Made by a program: the position numbers and the translations under genes. Positions 30,726 through 39,495 of a DNA stretch of 64,000 nucleotides are shown here, in pieces. Each line of letters begins with the position of its first letter. Within the stretch, counting starts at the first letter, position 1. The stretch lies in NCBI RefSeq assembly GCF_900111555.1, contig NZ_FOHZ01000007.1:62001-126000 (forward strand), given 5' to 3'. The DNA is from Marinobacter segnicrescens. GTDB taxonomy: Bacteria > Pseudomonadota > Gammaproteobacteria > Pseudomonadales > Oleiphilaceae. The notes beneath the pieces were generated by a model. That model made no database searches. It saw nothing but the letters and a program-made list of their open reading frames with translations, and had not been told where the DNA came from.

Positions 30726-33083
30726 ATGAGGATGCTAGAGAGCGCGTCACGGTGGCTGGCGATGGCTGGTCTGGTAGTACTGCTGGGGGCCTGTGGAGGC
30801 GGCGGAGGCGGTGGTTCCGATGGGGCGAATAGCCCCGCGCCACCGGAATCAGACGATCCGACACCGCCGGAAGACGAGAACCATGCCCCAACCGCGTCTG
30901 TCCAGTTCCCGCTTTCGGGCAGCCTGACCACCGGAACCGATATCCCGGTCCGGGGCACTGCTACCGACCCGGATGGCGATGCCATCACAGCCGTCACCGT
31001 CCATGGCGTGCTGGCGGAGACAGACGACGGCTTCGCCACCTGGCAGGTGCCGAACGTGCCGTTGCAGGCTGGTACCAATACGCTGGAAGGCGTAGTCCAG
31101 GACGCGCGGGGTGGCGTAGGGCGTTTCAGCCTGACCCTGGAACAGGTCGAAAACCCCGGTCCCGCCCTGCACAGCCCTAAGGGCCTGGCTCTCGACACCG
31201 TCAGCGGCGAAGCGCGTTTGCTGGTCATAGATCAAGTCCTGGACGCTCTGTTCGCCCTGGACCTGAGCGACGGGCCAACCCTGGGGCATCGCACTATCCT
31301 CGGTCAGACAGGGGACGGCCATGGCACTAACTTTCTCGTACCGAGTCAGGTGGTGGTGGATACCGCCGAGAATCGCGCCCTGGTGCTGGATAGAGGCTCC
31401 ATCCCAGGCACCGGCAAAGTGATTGCGGTAGATCTGGCGACCCTGGCGCGCACGGAGCTGGTATCCGGGTTCTCCTTTGCCTCGTCACTGGCGCTTGATA
31501 CCACCAATAACCGGCTGCTGATCGGCGATTCCGGCACCGACCGGCTGCTGACTGTCGATCTGGATAACCTGGCGGCGGGCACCACCAACAATGTCAGTAT
31601 CGCCTCCCCGGTATCCATCGACGTGGATCCGGCCAGCCCGGAGCGCGCCCTGGTGGTAGACACTGTCGTTGGCATCGAGGCTTTGTTCGAGGTCGACCTG
31701 GCAGGCAAAAGCAAACGCAGGGTGGCCACCTTTAACAACCCCAAGGCGGTGAGGTTTGATCCTGCAGGTGGTAGCGAACTGGCGGTGCTTGCCAGCAGGG
31801 AAAACGTTTTCAGTGATAATCTCTTCAGTGTCAACCTCGGCAACGGTAGCACGACCCTGCTCTCCGGCCTGGACGAGGAAGACACCGTGATCGGCACAGG
31901 CTCTCGCCTCACACAGATCAGCGATATGCTGTTTGACCCCAGAGACGCCAACCGTCTCTGGGTTGCCGACTCCAGCAGTAGAGCTGTGTTTGTAGTGAAT
32001 CTGGGCAACGGCGACCGCCTCGCGCTGGGGAGTCGCCTGGGTAGCGGTCCGGACTTTTTGGCACCTGCTGCCGTGGCCCTGCTGCCCAATGCCGACGCCC
32101 GCCAGCCGATGGTGGTCGTGCTTGATGACATCCTGAACGATGGTAGCAGTGAGATCTACGGCGTGAACCTGGCCCCGGGCGACACCTTTGGCGACCGCGT
32201 CACACTCTCCGGCTTCGATGCGGACAACCCCAATCAAGTTCGCGGGCAAGGCCCTCGGTTACTCGACGCTCGAAACCTGGTGGCAGATACCGCCAACAAC
32301 CGCTTGCTGGTCGCGGATGCTTCGGCGAATACAGTGGTAGCAGTAGATCCGGAAAGCGGGGACCGCTCCACCCTGTCCGGTGATGACGTGGGTGAGGGGC
32401 CGACATTCGACAACATCCGGGCGCTGGCCGTGGATGTCGCCAATAACCGGGTGCTGGTGGCCCAGCGTGGCAGCCTGGTCGCCGTGGATCTGGACAGTGG
32501 CGATCGCACCCTGATCTCGACCGGCAACGGCAGCGGGGAGACCGACATCGGCACCGGTCCGGCAATTCGGTCGCCCATATCCGTGGCTCTGGATGCCCGG
32601 AACAATCGCCTGCTGGTGCTATTGTTCGACATAAACGATGAGGAGCTGGGTGGTTTGATAAGCGTGGACCTGTCCAGCGGCGACCGTACGGTGATCTCGG
32701 ATCCGGCTACCGGCAGTGGCAATATTCTCAGGATCCCGGTGTCTGTCGCCCTGGATGCGGCCAACAACCGCGCTCTGGTACTGGATAGCGCATTCGGATT
32801 CAGCATCGATCAGGTACCACCCAGCATCGTCGCCGTGGACCTGTCCAGCGGCGACCGCAGCGTGGTTTCCGGCCACGACCGGGGCCCGGATGGCGAATTC
32901 GACAGCGGCGATGACCAGCTGATCGGCGGCGGCAGCCCCTTCAACCCGACATCCACCCCGGCCGACGCCGCATTCGATGCCGAGGCGCGGATTCTGTATG
33001 TCACTGACCAGAGTACTGGCAGCCTGATCGCGGTGGATGTGGACAGCGGCAATCGGGCCCTGGTGTCGGGGTTCGGGTTCTGA
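30726..33083 (+). CDS. Beta-propeller lipoprotein with NHL/SMP30-like repeats
   Basis: A 785-residue exported lipoprotein. The signal sequence ends in the lipobox LGAC near residue 20, followed by a glycine run. An Ig-like region (about 45-135) precedes some ten propeller-type repeats of 50-60 residues with recurring ALDxxNNRxLVxD and VAVDLxSGDRxxxS units, which suggests one or two beta-propellers on the cell surface or in the periplasm. GGGGAG lies 7 bases before the ATG. The role may be ligand or polymer binding; no catalytic motif is seen. It ends 4 bases from the convergent response regulator gene, without a terminator hairpin. Confidence 0.82.
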   Translation: MRMLESASRWLAMAGLVVLLGACGGGGGGGSDGANSPAPPESDDPTPPEDENHAPTASVQFPLSGSLTTGTDIPVRGTATDPDGDAITAVTVHGVLAETDDGFATWQVPNVPLQAGTNTLEGVVQDARGGVGRFSLTLEQVENPGPALHSPKGLALDTVSGEARLLVIDQVLDALFALDLSDGPTLGHRTILGQTGDGHGTNFLVPSQVVVDTAENRALVLDRGSIPGTGKVIAVDLATLARTELVSGFSFASSLALDTTNNRLLIGDSGTDRLLTVDLDNLAAGTTNNVSIASPVSIDVDPASPERALVVDTVVGIEALFEVDLAGKSKRRVATFNNPKAVRFDPAGGSELAVLASRENVFSDNLFSVNLGNGSTTLLSGLDEEDTVIGTGSRLTQISDMLFDPRDANRLWVADSSSRAVFVVNLGNGDRLALGSRLGSGPDFLAPAAVALLPNADARQPMVVVLDDILNDGSSEIYGVNLAPGDTFGDRVTLSGFDADNPNQVRGQGPRLLDARNLVADTANNRLLVADASANTVVAVDPESGDRSTLSGDDVGEGPTFDNIRALAVDVANNRVLVAQRGSLVAVDLDSGDRTLISTGNGSGETDIGTGPAIRSPISVALDARNNRLLVLLFDINDEELGGLISVDLSSGDRTVISDPATGSGNILRIPVSVALDAANNRALVLDSAFGFSIDQVPPSIVAVDLSSGDRSVVSGHDRGPDGEFDSGDDQLIGGGSPFNPTSTPADAAFDAEARILYVTDQSTGSLIAVDVDSGNRALVSGFGF

Positions 33084-33087
33084 ATCA

Positions 33088-33693
33088 TCAGTCGAGAATA
33101 TACCCAAGCCGCCGTGCCTTCAGCACGGCCTGGGTCCGGTTAGCACAATCAAACCGAACCAGCAGGTCCGACACGTATTCCCTCACCGTGGCGGGGGAGA
33201 TCGTGAGCTGGGCGGCAATCTCCTTGTTGGACAGGCCCAGGGCCATCAGCTCCAGGGTGGCCAGCTGACGGGGCGGCAGGGAGGGTGTGTGGTGGCCCTC
33301 CTGGCCGCCGATAATCACGGATTCCCCGGCCATGACGTCTCGCAGCGCGCGGACCATCACCGCCCGGGAACTCGTCTTGGCAATAAACCCGTCTGCCCCC
33401 AGTTGCAGCATCTGCTGGATGCTGGCCTGGTGGTCGATGGTGGAGACCACGACTACCGACAGTGCCGGATAGCAGGTCTTGATGTCCCTCAGTCCGTCAA
33501 GGCCGCGAGTGCCCGGCAACTGGATGTCCAGCAGCATCAGGGCAATGTCCGGGTGCCGGGAAAGGGCCTCCAGGGCCGCGGGGAAGTCTTCCGCCTCAAT
33601 CACCTCCATGCCGGGTATGGCTTCCTCAAGCAACAGGCGCAATCCGTCTCGGTAGAGTTCGTGGTCCTCGGTGATCAGTACCTTGATGGTCAT
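33088..33693 (-). CDS. Response regulator, NarL/FixJ family
   Basis: A 201-residue two-component regulator. The receiver domain has the acidic pair ED (9-10), the phospho-acceptor Asp56 in LMLLDIQLPG and the conserved Lys in ADGFIAKTSS. A LuxR-type helix-turn-helix follows (about 140-195, LSNKEIAAQLTISPATVREY). It should bind DNA when phosphorylated by the kinase encoded 13 bases upstream on the same strand. No target operator is evident. Confidence 0.92.
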   Translation of the reverse strand: MTIKVLITEDHELYRDGLRLLLEEAIPGMEVIEAEDFPAALEALSRHPDIALMLLDIQLPGTRGLDGLRDIKTCYPALSVVVVSTIDHQASIQQMLQLGADGFIAKTSSRAVMVRALRDVMAGESVIIGGQEGHHTPSLPPRQLATLELMALGLSNKEIAAQLTISPATVREYVSDLLVRFDCANRTQAVLKARRLGYILD

Positions 33694-33706
33694 AGGGGTC
33701 GGTTCA

Positions 33707-36094
33707 TCAGGTTGGGGCGGTATGGGGAACGTGAGAGGGGTCGTCTGCGATCCCGGTGGATCGGCACGCCGCTGTCGCCGGCTGCCGGCGCCCGGCGGTA
33801 TTCAGCAACGCCCTCAATTGCACGGGCAGGGCGTGTGGGGAGAGGGCCGTCCACGATTCCGGCAGGGGTGTGCCTGGCTTACAGACACACGCGAGGGCGG
33901 TGCTTTGGGCGACCGACCGGGCCTGCTCCATCGACAATATCGACCTCTCCAGGCTGTCCTGATCGCACAGCAAAACGGTGATAGCAGCGTCCGATCCGAG
34001 GGCCTGGCCCAGGGAGTCGAACACCACCGGGGTCTGCTGCCACCGACGCAGGTAGCCTGAAACGGTCTCGACCAGTTCCCGATCCGTGAACGCCAACGCC
34101 ACTACTGGCGCGGGTGCCTGCCGCAATGGTTTGGTGTCCGTCGCCCCTTCGTTCAGGAGCGGCACGGTCACCGAGAACCGGCTTCCACGACCGGGTGTTG
34201 ATGCCAGGGAGAGCGGATGATCCAGAAGATCGGCGAGATGGCGGACGATGGACAGGCCAATGCCGGAGCCTTCCGCCACGGTGTCTCCTCCAGCCGATCG
34301 ATGATAGATGTCGAAGATCTGCTCCCGTGCGTGGTCGGTGATACCGCACCCGGTGTCCAGTACCTGCAGAATCGCCGCCTGCCCCTGGCGCCGACAGCCT
34401 ACAAGCACCTTGCCCTGATCCGTGTACTTGATGGCGTTGGAGAGCAAGTTGTGCAACAGTCGCTCCAGCAGCACCGGGTCACTGAAGACGGTCAGCGAGC
34501 AGTGGCAGACGCTCAGTTGGAGACCTTTCTCCCGTGCCAGCACCCGGTAGTCCTGCTCGAGTCTGGAGAATAGGTCTGAGAGCCTGACTGCCCTCGGCTC
34601 GGGACGGATCACGCCGGACTCCAGCTTGCCAAGGTCCATGATGGCCCGGAAGGACTCGTTCATCTGCCGGTGGGTATGCCGCAACCGGTGGAAGATTTTC
34701 TGGCCTTGCTGCCCCTGCACATAGGGCTTCAGGTACTCCAGGAACACACTCATCGAATGCAGGGGTTGCGCCAGGTCGTGGCTGCTCTGGGCGATAAAGC
34801 GGGATTTGGCCAGGCTGAGGAACTCCGCCTTGAGCTTTTCCCGGCGCAGTGCCCTCAACCTCAGGACCAGGGCCACCGCATGCAGCAACAGGTGCAGGAT
34901 CTGGATGTAGACCACGTGGATCATCTTGTAGGAGGCGGTGATTTCGCCACTGCTACTTCCGGGCCCCTGGACTACCCAGGCCACCTGCAGGATGGACAGC
35001 ACCATGGGAAACCAGCCCAGCAGGTAGATGAAATAGTAACTGCCCTCGGACCGGACCCGGCAAACCCCGGAACCGAGGACAACCACAGCCACAACAAGGT
35101 AGTTCAGGGCGGCCAGTCGCATATTGGCCTCAAATGAGAGAACCTGGCTGGCAACAGCCAGAATGGCGGTAACCACCATGGCTCCGGCAAAGGCGTAGTA
35201 CCATCGCCCGGAGCCTCGCCGGATACCCAGGAAGCTGCCTGCGAACGCCAGTTGCGACAGCATGGTGGCAAACATCAGCGCCCAGAAGAACCCATTTTTC
35301 TCGTAGCTGGACTGCCACAACAGGGCCGGAAGGCTGCTGTGTTCCAGGTGATAGACCAGCATCAGCAGGGCAGACAGCGTAGCCCACCAGAAGGGTGTCT
35401 CCCAAGTGACCAGCCAGCAGGTCAGCCCCAGCAGGATGAAGCCCAGTATGATGCCCACCGCCGTCTTGTAGGCCAGGTCCTGCGTAATCTTCCAGCCCTG
35501 GTAATAATGGTCGCTCATCAGGCCGATGTAGGGCTGCCACGCCGCTTTGTAGGCGGTCAACTCCACTACCAGCCGGTAGTCCTGTCCCGGTTCGAGCTGG
35601 ATCCTGACGGCGCGGCCAATGGTGTTGATGTCAGTGCCAGCCTGGTAGCCATTGTTACTGAAGGTTCTGATCACCTGCCCGTCTTCCCCCTGGACCAGGA
35701 CCCTGGGGTCCAGAAATCCGAAGTTGCTGATATGCAGCATCCAGTCCCGATTGTCGGAACGATTTCGGAGATTGGTATAGAGCCAGTAGCGGCTGTACTC
35801 TCGGAAATTGGGAGTCAGGCCGAAGGTCTCGTCCTGCGGGGGCTGACCAAGCGCGTCCTCCAGCGCCAGGTTATCGGGCACGGGGACAAAACCGGATGAA
35901 TGGTCAAGTGAAGCGAGGGAATAGCGGGTATCAGTGACGGAAAGTTCAAGCGGAGTCCATTGACTGTCTGTGGCAAGGATGTTGCCTGAGGATCGAGCCT
36001 GAGCCGAAGGGCCCGTCAACAGTAATACAATGACGCAGAGCACAACAATCGCGCTGATTGCCCGAGACGACTGGAGCAACACGGGTCCGTTCAT
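33707..36094 (-). CDS. Membrane histidine kinase with 7TMR-DISM sensor and degenerate receiver
   Basis: A 795-residue kinase (798 if TTG at 36103 is used). A signal peptide (to about 35) is followed by a periplasmic 7TMR-DISM extracellular domain, about seven membrane helices (roughly 185-405), then HisKA with the H-box SSHDLAQPL and an ATPase domain with NLLSNAIKY (N-box) and GSGIGLSIV (G-box). The final 150 residues resemble a receiver domain but lack the acidic pair. DISM sensors often bind carbohydrates or small extracellular ligands. It pairs with the downstream NarL-type regulator. Confidence 0.88.
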   Translation of the reverse strand: MNGPVLLQSSRAISAIVVLCVIVLLLTGPSAQARSSGNILATDSQWTPLELSVTDTRYSLASLDHSSGFVPVPDNLALEDALGQPPQDETFGLTPNFREYSRYWLYTNLRNRSDNRDWMLHISNFGFLDPRVLVQGEDGQVIRTFSNNGYQAGTDINTIGRAVRIQLEPGQDYRLVVELTAYKAAWQPYIGLMSDHYYQGWKITQDLAYKTAVGIILGFILLGLTCWLVTWETPFWWATLSALLMLVYHLEHSSLPALLWQSSYEKNGFFWALMFATMLSQLAFAGSFLGIRRGSGRWYYAFAGAMVVTAILAVASQVLSFEANMRLAALNYLVVAVVVLGSGVCRVRSEGSYYFIYLLGWFPMVLSILQVAWVVQGPGSSSGEITASYKMIHVVYIQILHLLLHAVALVLRLRALRREKLKAEFLSLAKSRFIAQSSHDLAQPLHSMSVFLEYLKPYVQGQQGQKIFHRLRHTHRQMNESFRAIMDLGKLESGVIRPEPRAVRLSDLFSRLEQDYRVLAREKGLQLSVCHCSLTVFSDPVLLERLLHNLLSNAIKYTDQGKVLVGCRRQGQAAILQVLDTGCGITDHAREQIFDIYHRSAGGDTVAEGSGIGLSIVRHLADLLDHPLSLASTPGRGSRFSVTVPLLNEGATDTKPLRQAPAPVVALAFTDRELVETVSGYLRRWQQTPVVFDSLGQALGSDAAITVLLCDQDSLERSILSMEQARSVAQSTALACVCKPGTPLPESWTALSPHALPVQLRALLNTAGRRQPATAACRSTGIADDPSHVPHTAPT

Positions 36095-36291
36095 GACTTC
36101 CAAAGTCCTTCTGGAAACGGTCTGGCTATCACTGGCACAGGTGGAAATTCGGGGTTCGCGGGGTGGTGGAGCCAGCCGGGACCGGTACGGTGGAGTTCCT
36201 GGAATGCTACGAGCGCCGAACGAGGCTTAACATGCAGGGATCCCGGAGGTAAGTCAACCTGGAGCAACTGAAACAATGACTACCAGCAGCC

Positions 36292-37083
36292 TCACAACCC
36301 GTTAAACAACATCCGCCCCGCCACCAGCAGCAATAACCCGCCAAAGCACCGTTTCAGCGTAGGTGCCGGAATCCTGTGACTCAGCGATACTCCCACCGGT
36401 GCCAGTAACACCGTAAAAACCGCAATCAGCGCCACCGCCGGCAGGTAGACATAGCCCAGTGACCAGTCTGCCGCGGACCGGCCCCAGCCGGAGATGATAT
36501 AGCCCAGGGTGCCCACTACCGCCAGCGGAAAGCCGAGGGCACTGGAGGTAGCCACCGCCCGTTGCATAGGTACGTTAAAGAACACCATCAGCGGCACCAT
36601 CACGTTGCCCCCGCCGATCCCGGCCAACCCGGACAGTACCCCACTGAACAGACCCAGGCCCGTGGTACCGGCCTTGCCCGGCATGGTCCGCGCCGGGTCC
36701 GGCACCCAGCGACTGAGCATGATCACGGATATCACCAGCAGGAACACCGCAATACCAGTCTCCAACACAATTGCAGGTAAACGCGCCGCGATAAAACCAC
36801 TGAGGAAACTGCCCATCACCACCGTGGGCGCCCATAGCCTGAAGATGGTCCAGTCCACCGCCTGGCGCTTGATCTGGGCCCGGGCGGCCGAGATCGAGGT
36901 GAAGATAATGGTGCACAGGGACGTGGCTACCGCCGTGATCACGATGAATTCCGACGGAAAGTCCTGGGCCGAGAGTATCAGCACCAGGGCGGGCACGATA
37001 ACGACACCGCCACCAATCCCGAGCATGCCGGCCAGTATCCCGGCGACGATACCCAGCAGGGTGCAGGCGATGATCATATCCAT
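36292..37083 (-). CDS. Sulfite exporter TauE/SafE family membrane protein
   Basis: A 263-residue membrane protein with about eight helices in two similar halves, the layout of the TauE/SafE (DUF81) family, which moves sulfite, sulfonates or other organic anions. Family motifs are GMLGIGGGVVIVPAL near 18-32 and its repeat LSGLAGIGGGNVMVPLM near 150-166. GAAGGA precedes the ATG. It follows the gamma-glutamyltransferase gene on the same strand by 88 bases, so it may or may not belong to that operon. Confidence 0.88.
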   Translation of the reverse strand: MDMIIACTLLGIVAGILAGMLGIGGGVVIVPALVLILSAQDFPSEFIVITAVATSLCTIIFTSISAARAQIKRQAVDWTIFRLWAPTVVMGSFLSGFIAARLPAIVLETGIAVFLLVISVIMLSRWVPDPARTMPGKAGTTGLGLFSGVLSGLAGIGGGNVMVPLMVFFNVPMQRAVATSSALGFPLAVVGTLGYIISGWGRSAADWSLGYVYLPAVALIAVFTVLLAPVGVSLSHRIPAPTLKRCFGGLLLLVAGRMLFNGL

Positions 37084-37171
37084 GGTATGTCCTTCTTTCG
37101 TTGGTTGGCGGGTGCGTTGCTGTGAAGATTACTGGCGGCTGGATGCTTGCGATGGGCGCAAGCACCTACTG

Positions 37172-38743
37172 TCACTGCCCCAGGGCGATACCTTCACCTC
37201 GGGGATCATGCATGGCTTCACGGCGGCCATCGGGGTATATCGCGATGGCTCCGGCGAGGCCGGTAAAGGGACTAAGCTCCGGTATCCATTCGATATCGTG
37301 CCCCCTTGCAGTCAACGACGCCGCCACCGCCGGCGCAATTGTCCGCTCCAGCTTCAGATTCTCACTACTACCAAAGAAACTGCGCCCCTGCAGAAAGCGG
37401 GGAGCCGACAGCGCCCGGTCCACAGGTTGGCGGTAATCCACCAGTTGCGCCGCCAGTACCAGCTGGGTCTGGGGCTGGCCGTCGCCACCCTGGGTACCGA
37501 AATAGAATTGCCGGCCATCGTCCGCCAGGTAGGCCGACGGGTTCAGGGTGTGGGCCGGCCGCTTGCCGGGAGCCCAGCCGTTGGCATGGGAGGGGTCCGG
37601 ATTGAAGCCTGCGGCGCGATTGAGCCACAGGATTCCGGTATCGCCAATCATGCAACCGGAGCCGAAATCGTGGAAAAGGCTCTGCATCAGGCAGGCAGTG
37701 CGACCCTGGCTGTCGGTGGCGGCAAGCCAGACGGTGTCAGCGGGCCGGCCTTGCTCCTGCCAGGGCACGGCAATCTCAGGGTCAATGGCCGCATAATCGA
37801 CAGCCGCCCGCGACCGGCTCAGCAGGCGCCGAATATCGAGGGTGCCGCCTGCGGGATCACAGAGGTCACGGTTACGCCGTCTGAGCTGCGCCTTGACGGC
37901 CTCAACCAGGTAGTGGAAATAGTCAGCGCCGCCGTTCTCCAGCGCCCCCATGTGGACAAAGTTAAGGGCATTCAGGGCACTGAGGGTATACAGCCCCTGG
38001 CTGGGAGGGGGGAAGTTGTACAGGGTTCCCTGCCGGTAGCGAATGCTCAGGGGCTCACTATGCCAGGCCTTCGTCGTGACAAGGTCATCCCGGGTCAGGC
38101 CATTGCCCAGCTTGCAGAATCCCTCCGCCAGGGCCGTCGCCAGTTCCCCTTCATAGAAATCCTCCATACCCGCCCTGGCCAGGTGCATCAGGGTGGTTGC
38201 CAGTTCCGGGCGTGTGACGGGTGTACCCGCGGTAAGGAGCTCGCCGGTTGTATCACAACACAGGGCACTGAGGTCCGGCAGATCATCGATCAGACCCCGG
38301 CGCTGCTGTTGCCAGAAAGCCTGGTTGCCGGCCACCTCATAGCCATCCCGGGCTAGGCTGATCGCTTCCTCCAGCAGGTCAGGCCAGGTCATGGTCGAAC
38401 CCCAACGGTGTCGACTCCAGTCGTGGGCCAGGGACCAGGCCCGCAGGGCGCCCGCCGTGGTGGCTGTCGAAGCCGGACCACGCATGGTAATCGCCCCGGA
38501 TTCGGGCAGGCGGCGGCCGGCCTGGCCCAGCCCCATCAGCATATCCACCTTCATGCCATTGCTCAGCAACCAGAGGGCGTCACCGCCGATACCACTCATA
38601 TGGGGGCAGACCACCGACAGCACCGCGCCGGCTGCCATGGCTGCGTCAATAGCGGTGCCACCAGCCTGAAGTACAGCCTGCCCCGCTGTTGTGGCCCGGG
38701 GGTCGGGAGTGGTAATCACTCCCGTTAACGATTCAGCCTTCAT
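37172..38743 (-). CDS. Gamma-glutamyltransferase, cytoplasmic YwrD-like type
   Basis: A 523-residue N-terminal-nucleophile hydrolase. The self-cleavage and catalytic threonine aligns with the Thr of ADTVWLAATD; the downstream GSGCMIGDTGILWLNR and GTQGGDGQPQTQL match the gamma-glutamyl-binding loop and the C-terminal core. HMSGIGGDALW near the N-terminus is also typical. No signal peptide is seen, unlike periplasmic GGTs, so it should act in the cytoplasm, splitting gamma-glutamyl bonds of glutathione-like peptides. Its ATG overlaps the GntR-type regulator stop by 4 bases, placing it as the last gene of the peptide-importer operon. Confidence 0.88.
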   Translation of the reverse strand: MKAESLTGVITTPDPRATTAGQAVLQAGGTAIDAAMAAGAVLSVVCPHMSGIGGDALWLLSNGMKVDMLMGLGQAGRRLPESGAITMRGPASTATTAGALRAWSLAHDWSRHRWGSTMTWPDLLEEAISLARDGYEVAGNQAFWQQQRRGLIDDLPDLSALCCDTTGELLTAGTPVTRPELATTLMHLARAGMEDFYEGELATALAEGFCKLGNGLTRDDLVTTKAWHSEPLSIRYRQGTLYNFPPPSQGLYTLSALNALNFVHMGALENGGADYFHYLVEAVKAQLRRRNRDLCDPAGGTLDIRRLLSRSRAAVDYAAIDPEIAVPWQEQGRPADTVWLAATDSQGRTACLMQSLFHDFGSGCMIGDTGILWLNRAAGFNPDPSHANGWAPGKRPAHTLNPSAYLADDGRQFYFGTQGGDGQPQTQLVLAAQLVDYRQPVDRALSAPRFLQGRSFFGSSENLKLERTIAPAVAASLTARGHDIEWIPELSPFTGLAGAIAIYPDGRREAMHDPRGEGIALGQ

Positions 38744-39495
38744 GCCGAGGCCCCCCGGGTGGCGGTAAGGGGCTGGTGCTCCGCTACAAATTCCGCCGAC
38801 ATGGCGCTGACAGTCTGGACGTGAACGCGCATCAGACGGGCCACCCCATCGGCATCACCGGCGAGGATACCCTGGACAATCGCATCATGCTCTTCCCAGG
38901 ACTTGCTGACCCGGTTGGCCAGTCGGAACTGGGCCCGTCGAAACGGCGCCAGCCGGGTGCGGGTAGCCTCGGCAAGCTGCCTTAACTGGGCGCTCTGGGC
39001 CCCTTCAAAGATAAGGTTATGGAACTCCTGGTTGTAACGGGCATAGGCATCGGCCGTACCGTCCCTTACCAGGTGGACCGAATCCTGATGCAGGGTCAGT
39101 AAACGTTGCCTCTGGCTACTGTTCATCCTCAGTGCCGCCAACCGCGCCAGGGCCGCTTCCAGCTCTGCCATGGCTTCGTACAGGTCACCAAGGGCGGCCG
39201 GTGACAGGGTCGCCACCATCACCCCACGGTTGGGCCGGTGCGTCACCAGGCCCATGGCCGCAAGGTGGCCGAACATTTCCCGGATCGGCGTACGGGAGAC
39301 GCCGAAACGCTCGGCCAGGGCCCGGGCATCCAGCTTGGTACCGGGTGGCAGGCGACCACTTACGATGTCGTCTGCCAGGGTCTGGACCAATGTGTCCACT
39401 ACGGTGCCCTTACGGACGGGAGCCGATTCGATTTTCTCGCCCCCGGAATGCTCTGCCCTGTTCAGGTTCAATGGCCAGCTTCCTTGTTCAGTCAT
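38740..39495 (-). CDS. GntR family regulator, FadR/FCD subfamily
   Basis: A 251-residue repressor-type protein. An N-terminal winged helix-turn-helix (LAERFGVSRTPIREMFGHLA, about 65-84) is followed by an all-helical FCD ligand-binding domain (about 110-235) with the usual metal/ligand histidine region. The start at 39495 is chosen because it overlaps the preceding ABC ATPase stop by 8 bases, a translational-coupling layout; the frame is open further upstream inside that gene. It likely controls this peptide-importer operon in response to a small acid or peptide ligand. Confidence 0.88.
   Translation of the reverse strand: MTEQGSWPLNLNRAEHSGGEKIESAPVRKGTVVDTLVQTLADDIVSGRLPPGTKLDARALAERFGVSRTPIREMFGHLAAMGLVTHRPNRGVMVATLSPAALGDLYEAMAELEAALARLAALRMNSSQRQRLLTLHQDSVHLVRDGTADAYARYNQEFHNLIFEGAQSAQLRQLAEATRTRLAPFRRAQFRLANRVSKSWEEHDAIVQGILAGDADGVARLMRVHVQTVSAMSAEFVAEHQPLTATRGASA

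Noticed and set aside
34912-34921. Further CACGTG-containing sequences as parS candidates
   Set aside because: Outside the two sites in recF, the CACGTG occurrences I noticed lack the flanking TGTTC/GAACA bases.
36509-38356. 615-codon plus-strand frame opposite the TauE and GGT genes
   Set aside because: A shadow frame; both minus-strand genes have clear family motifs and ribosome-binding sites.
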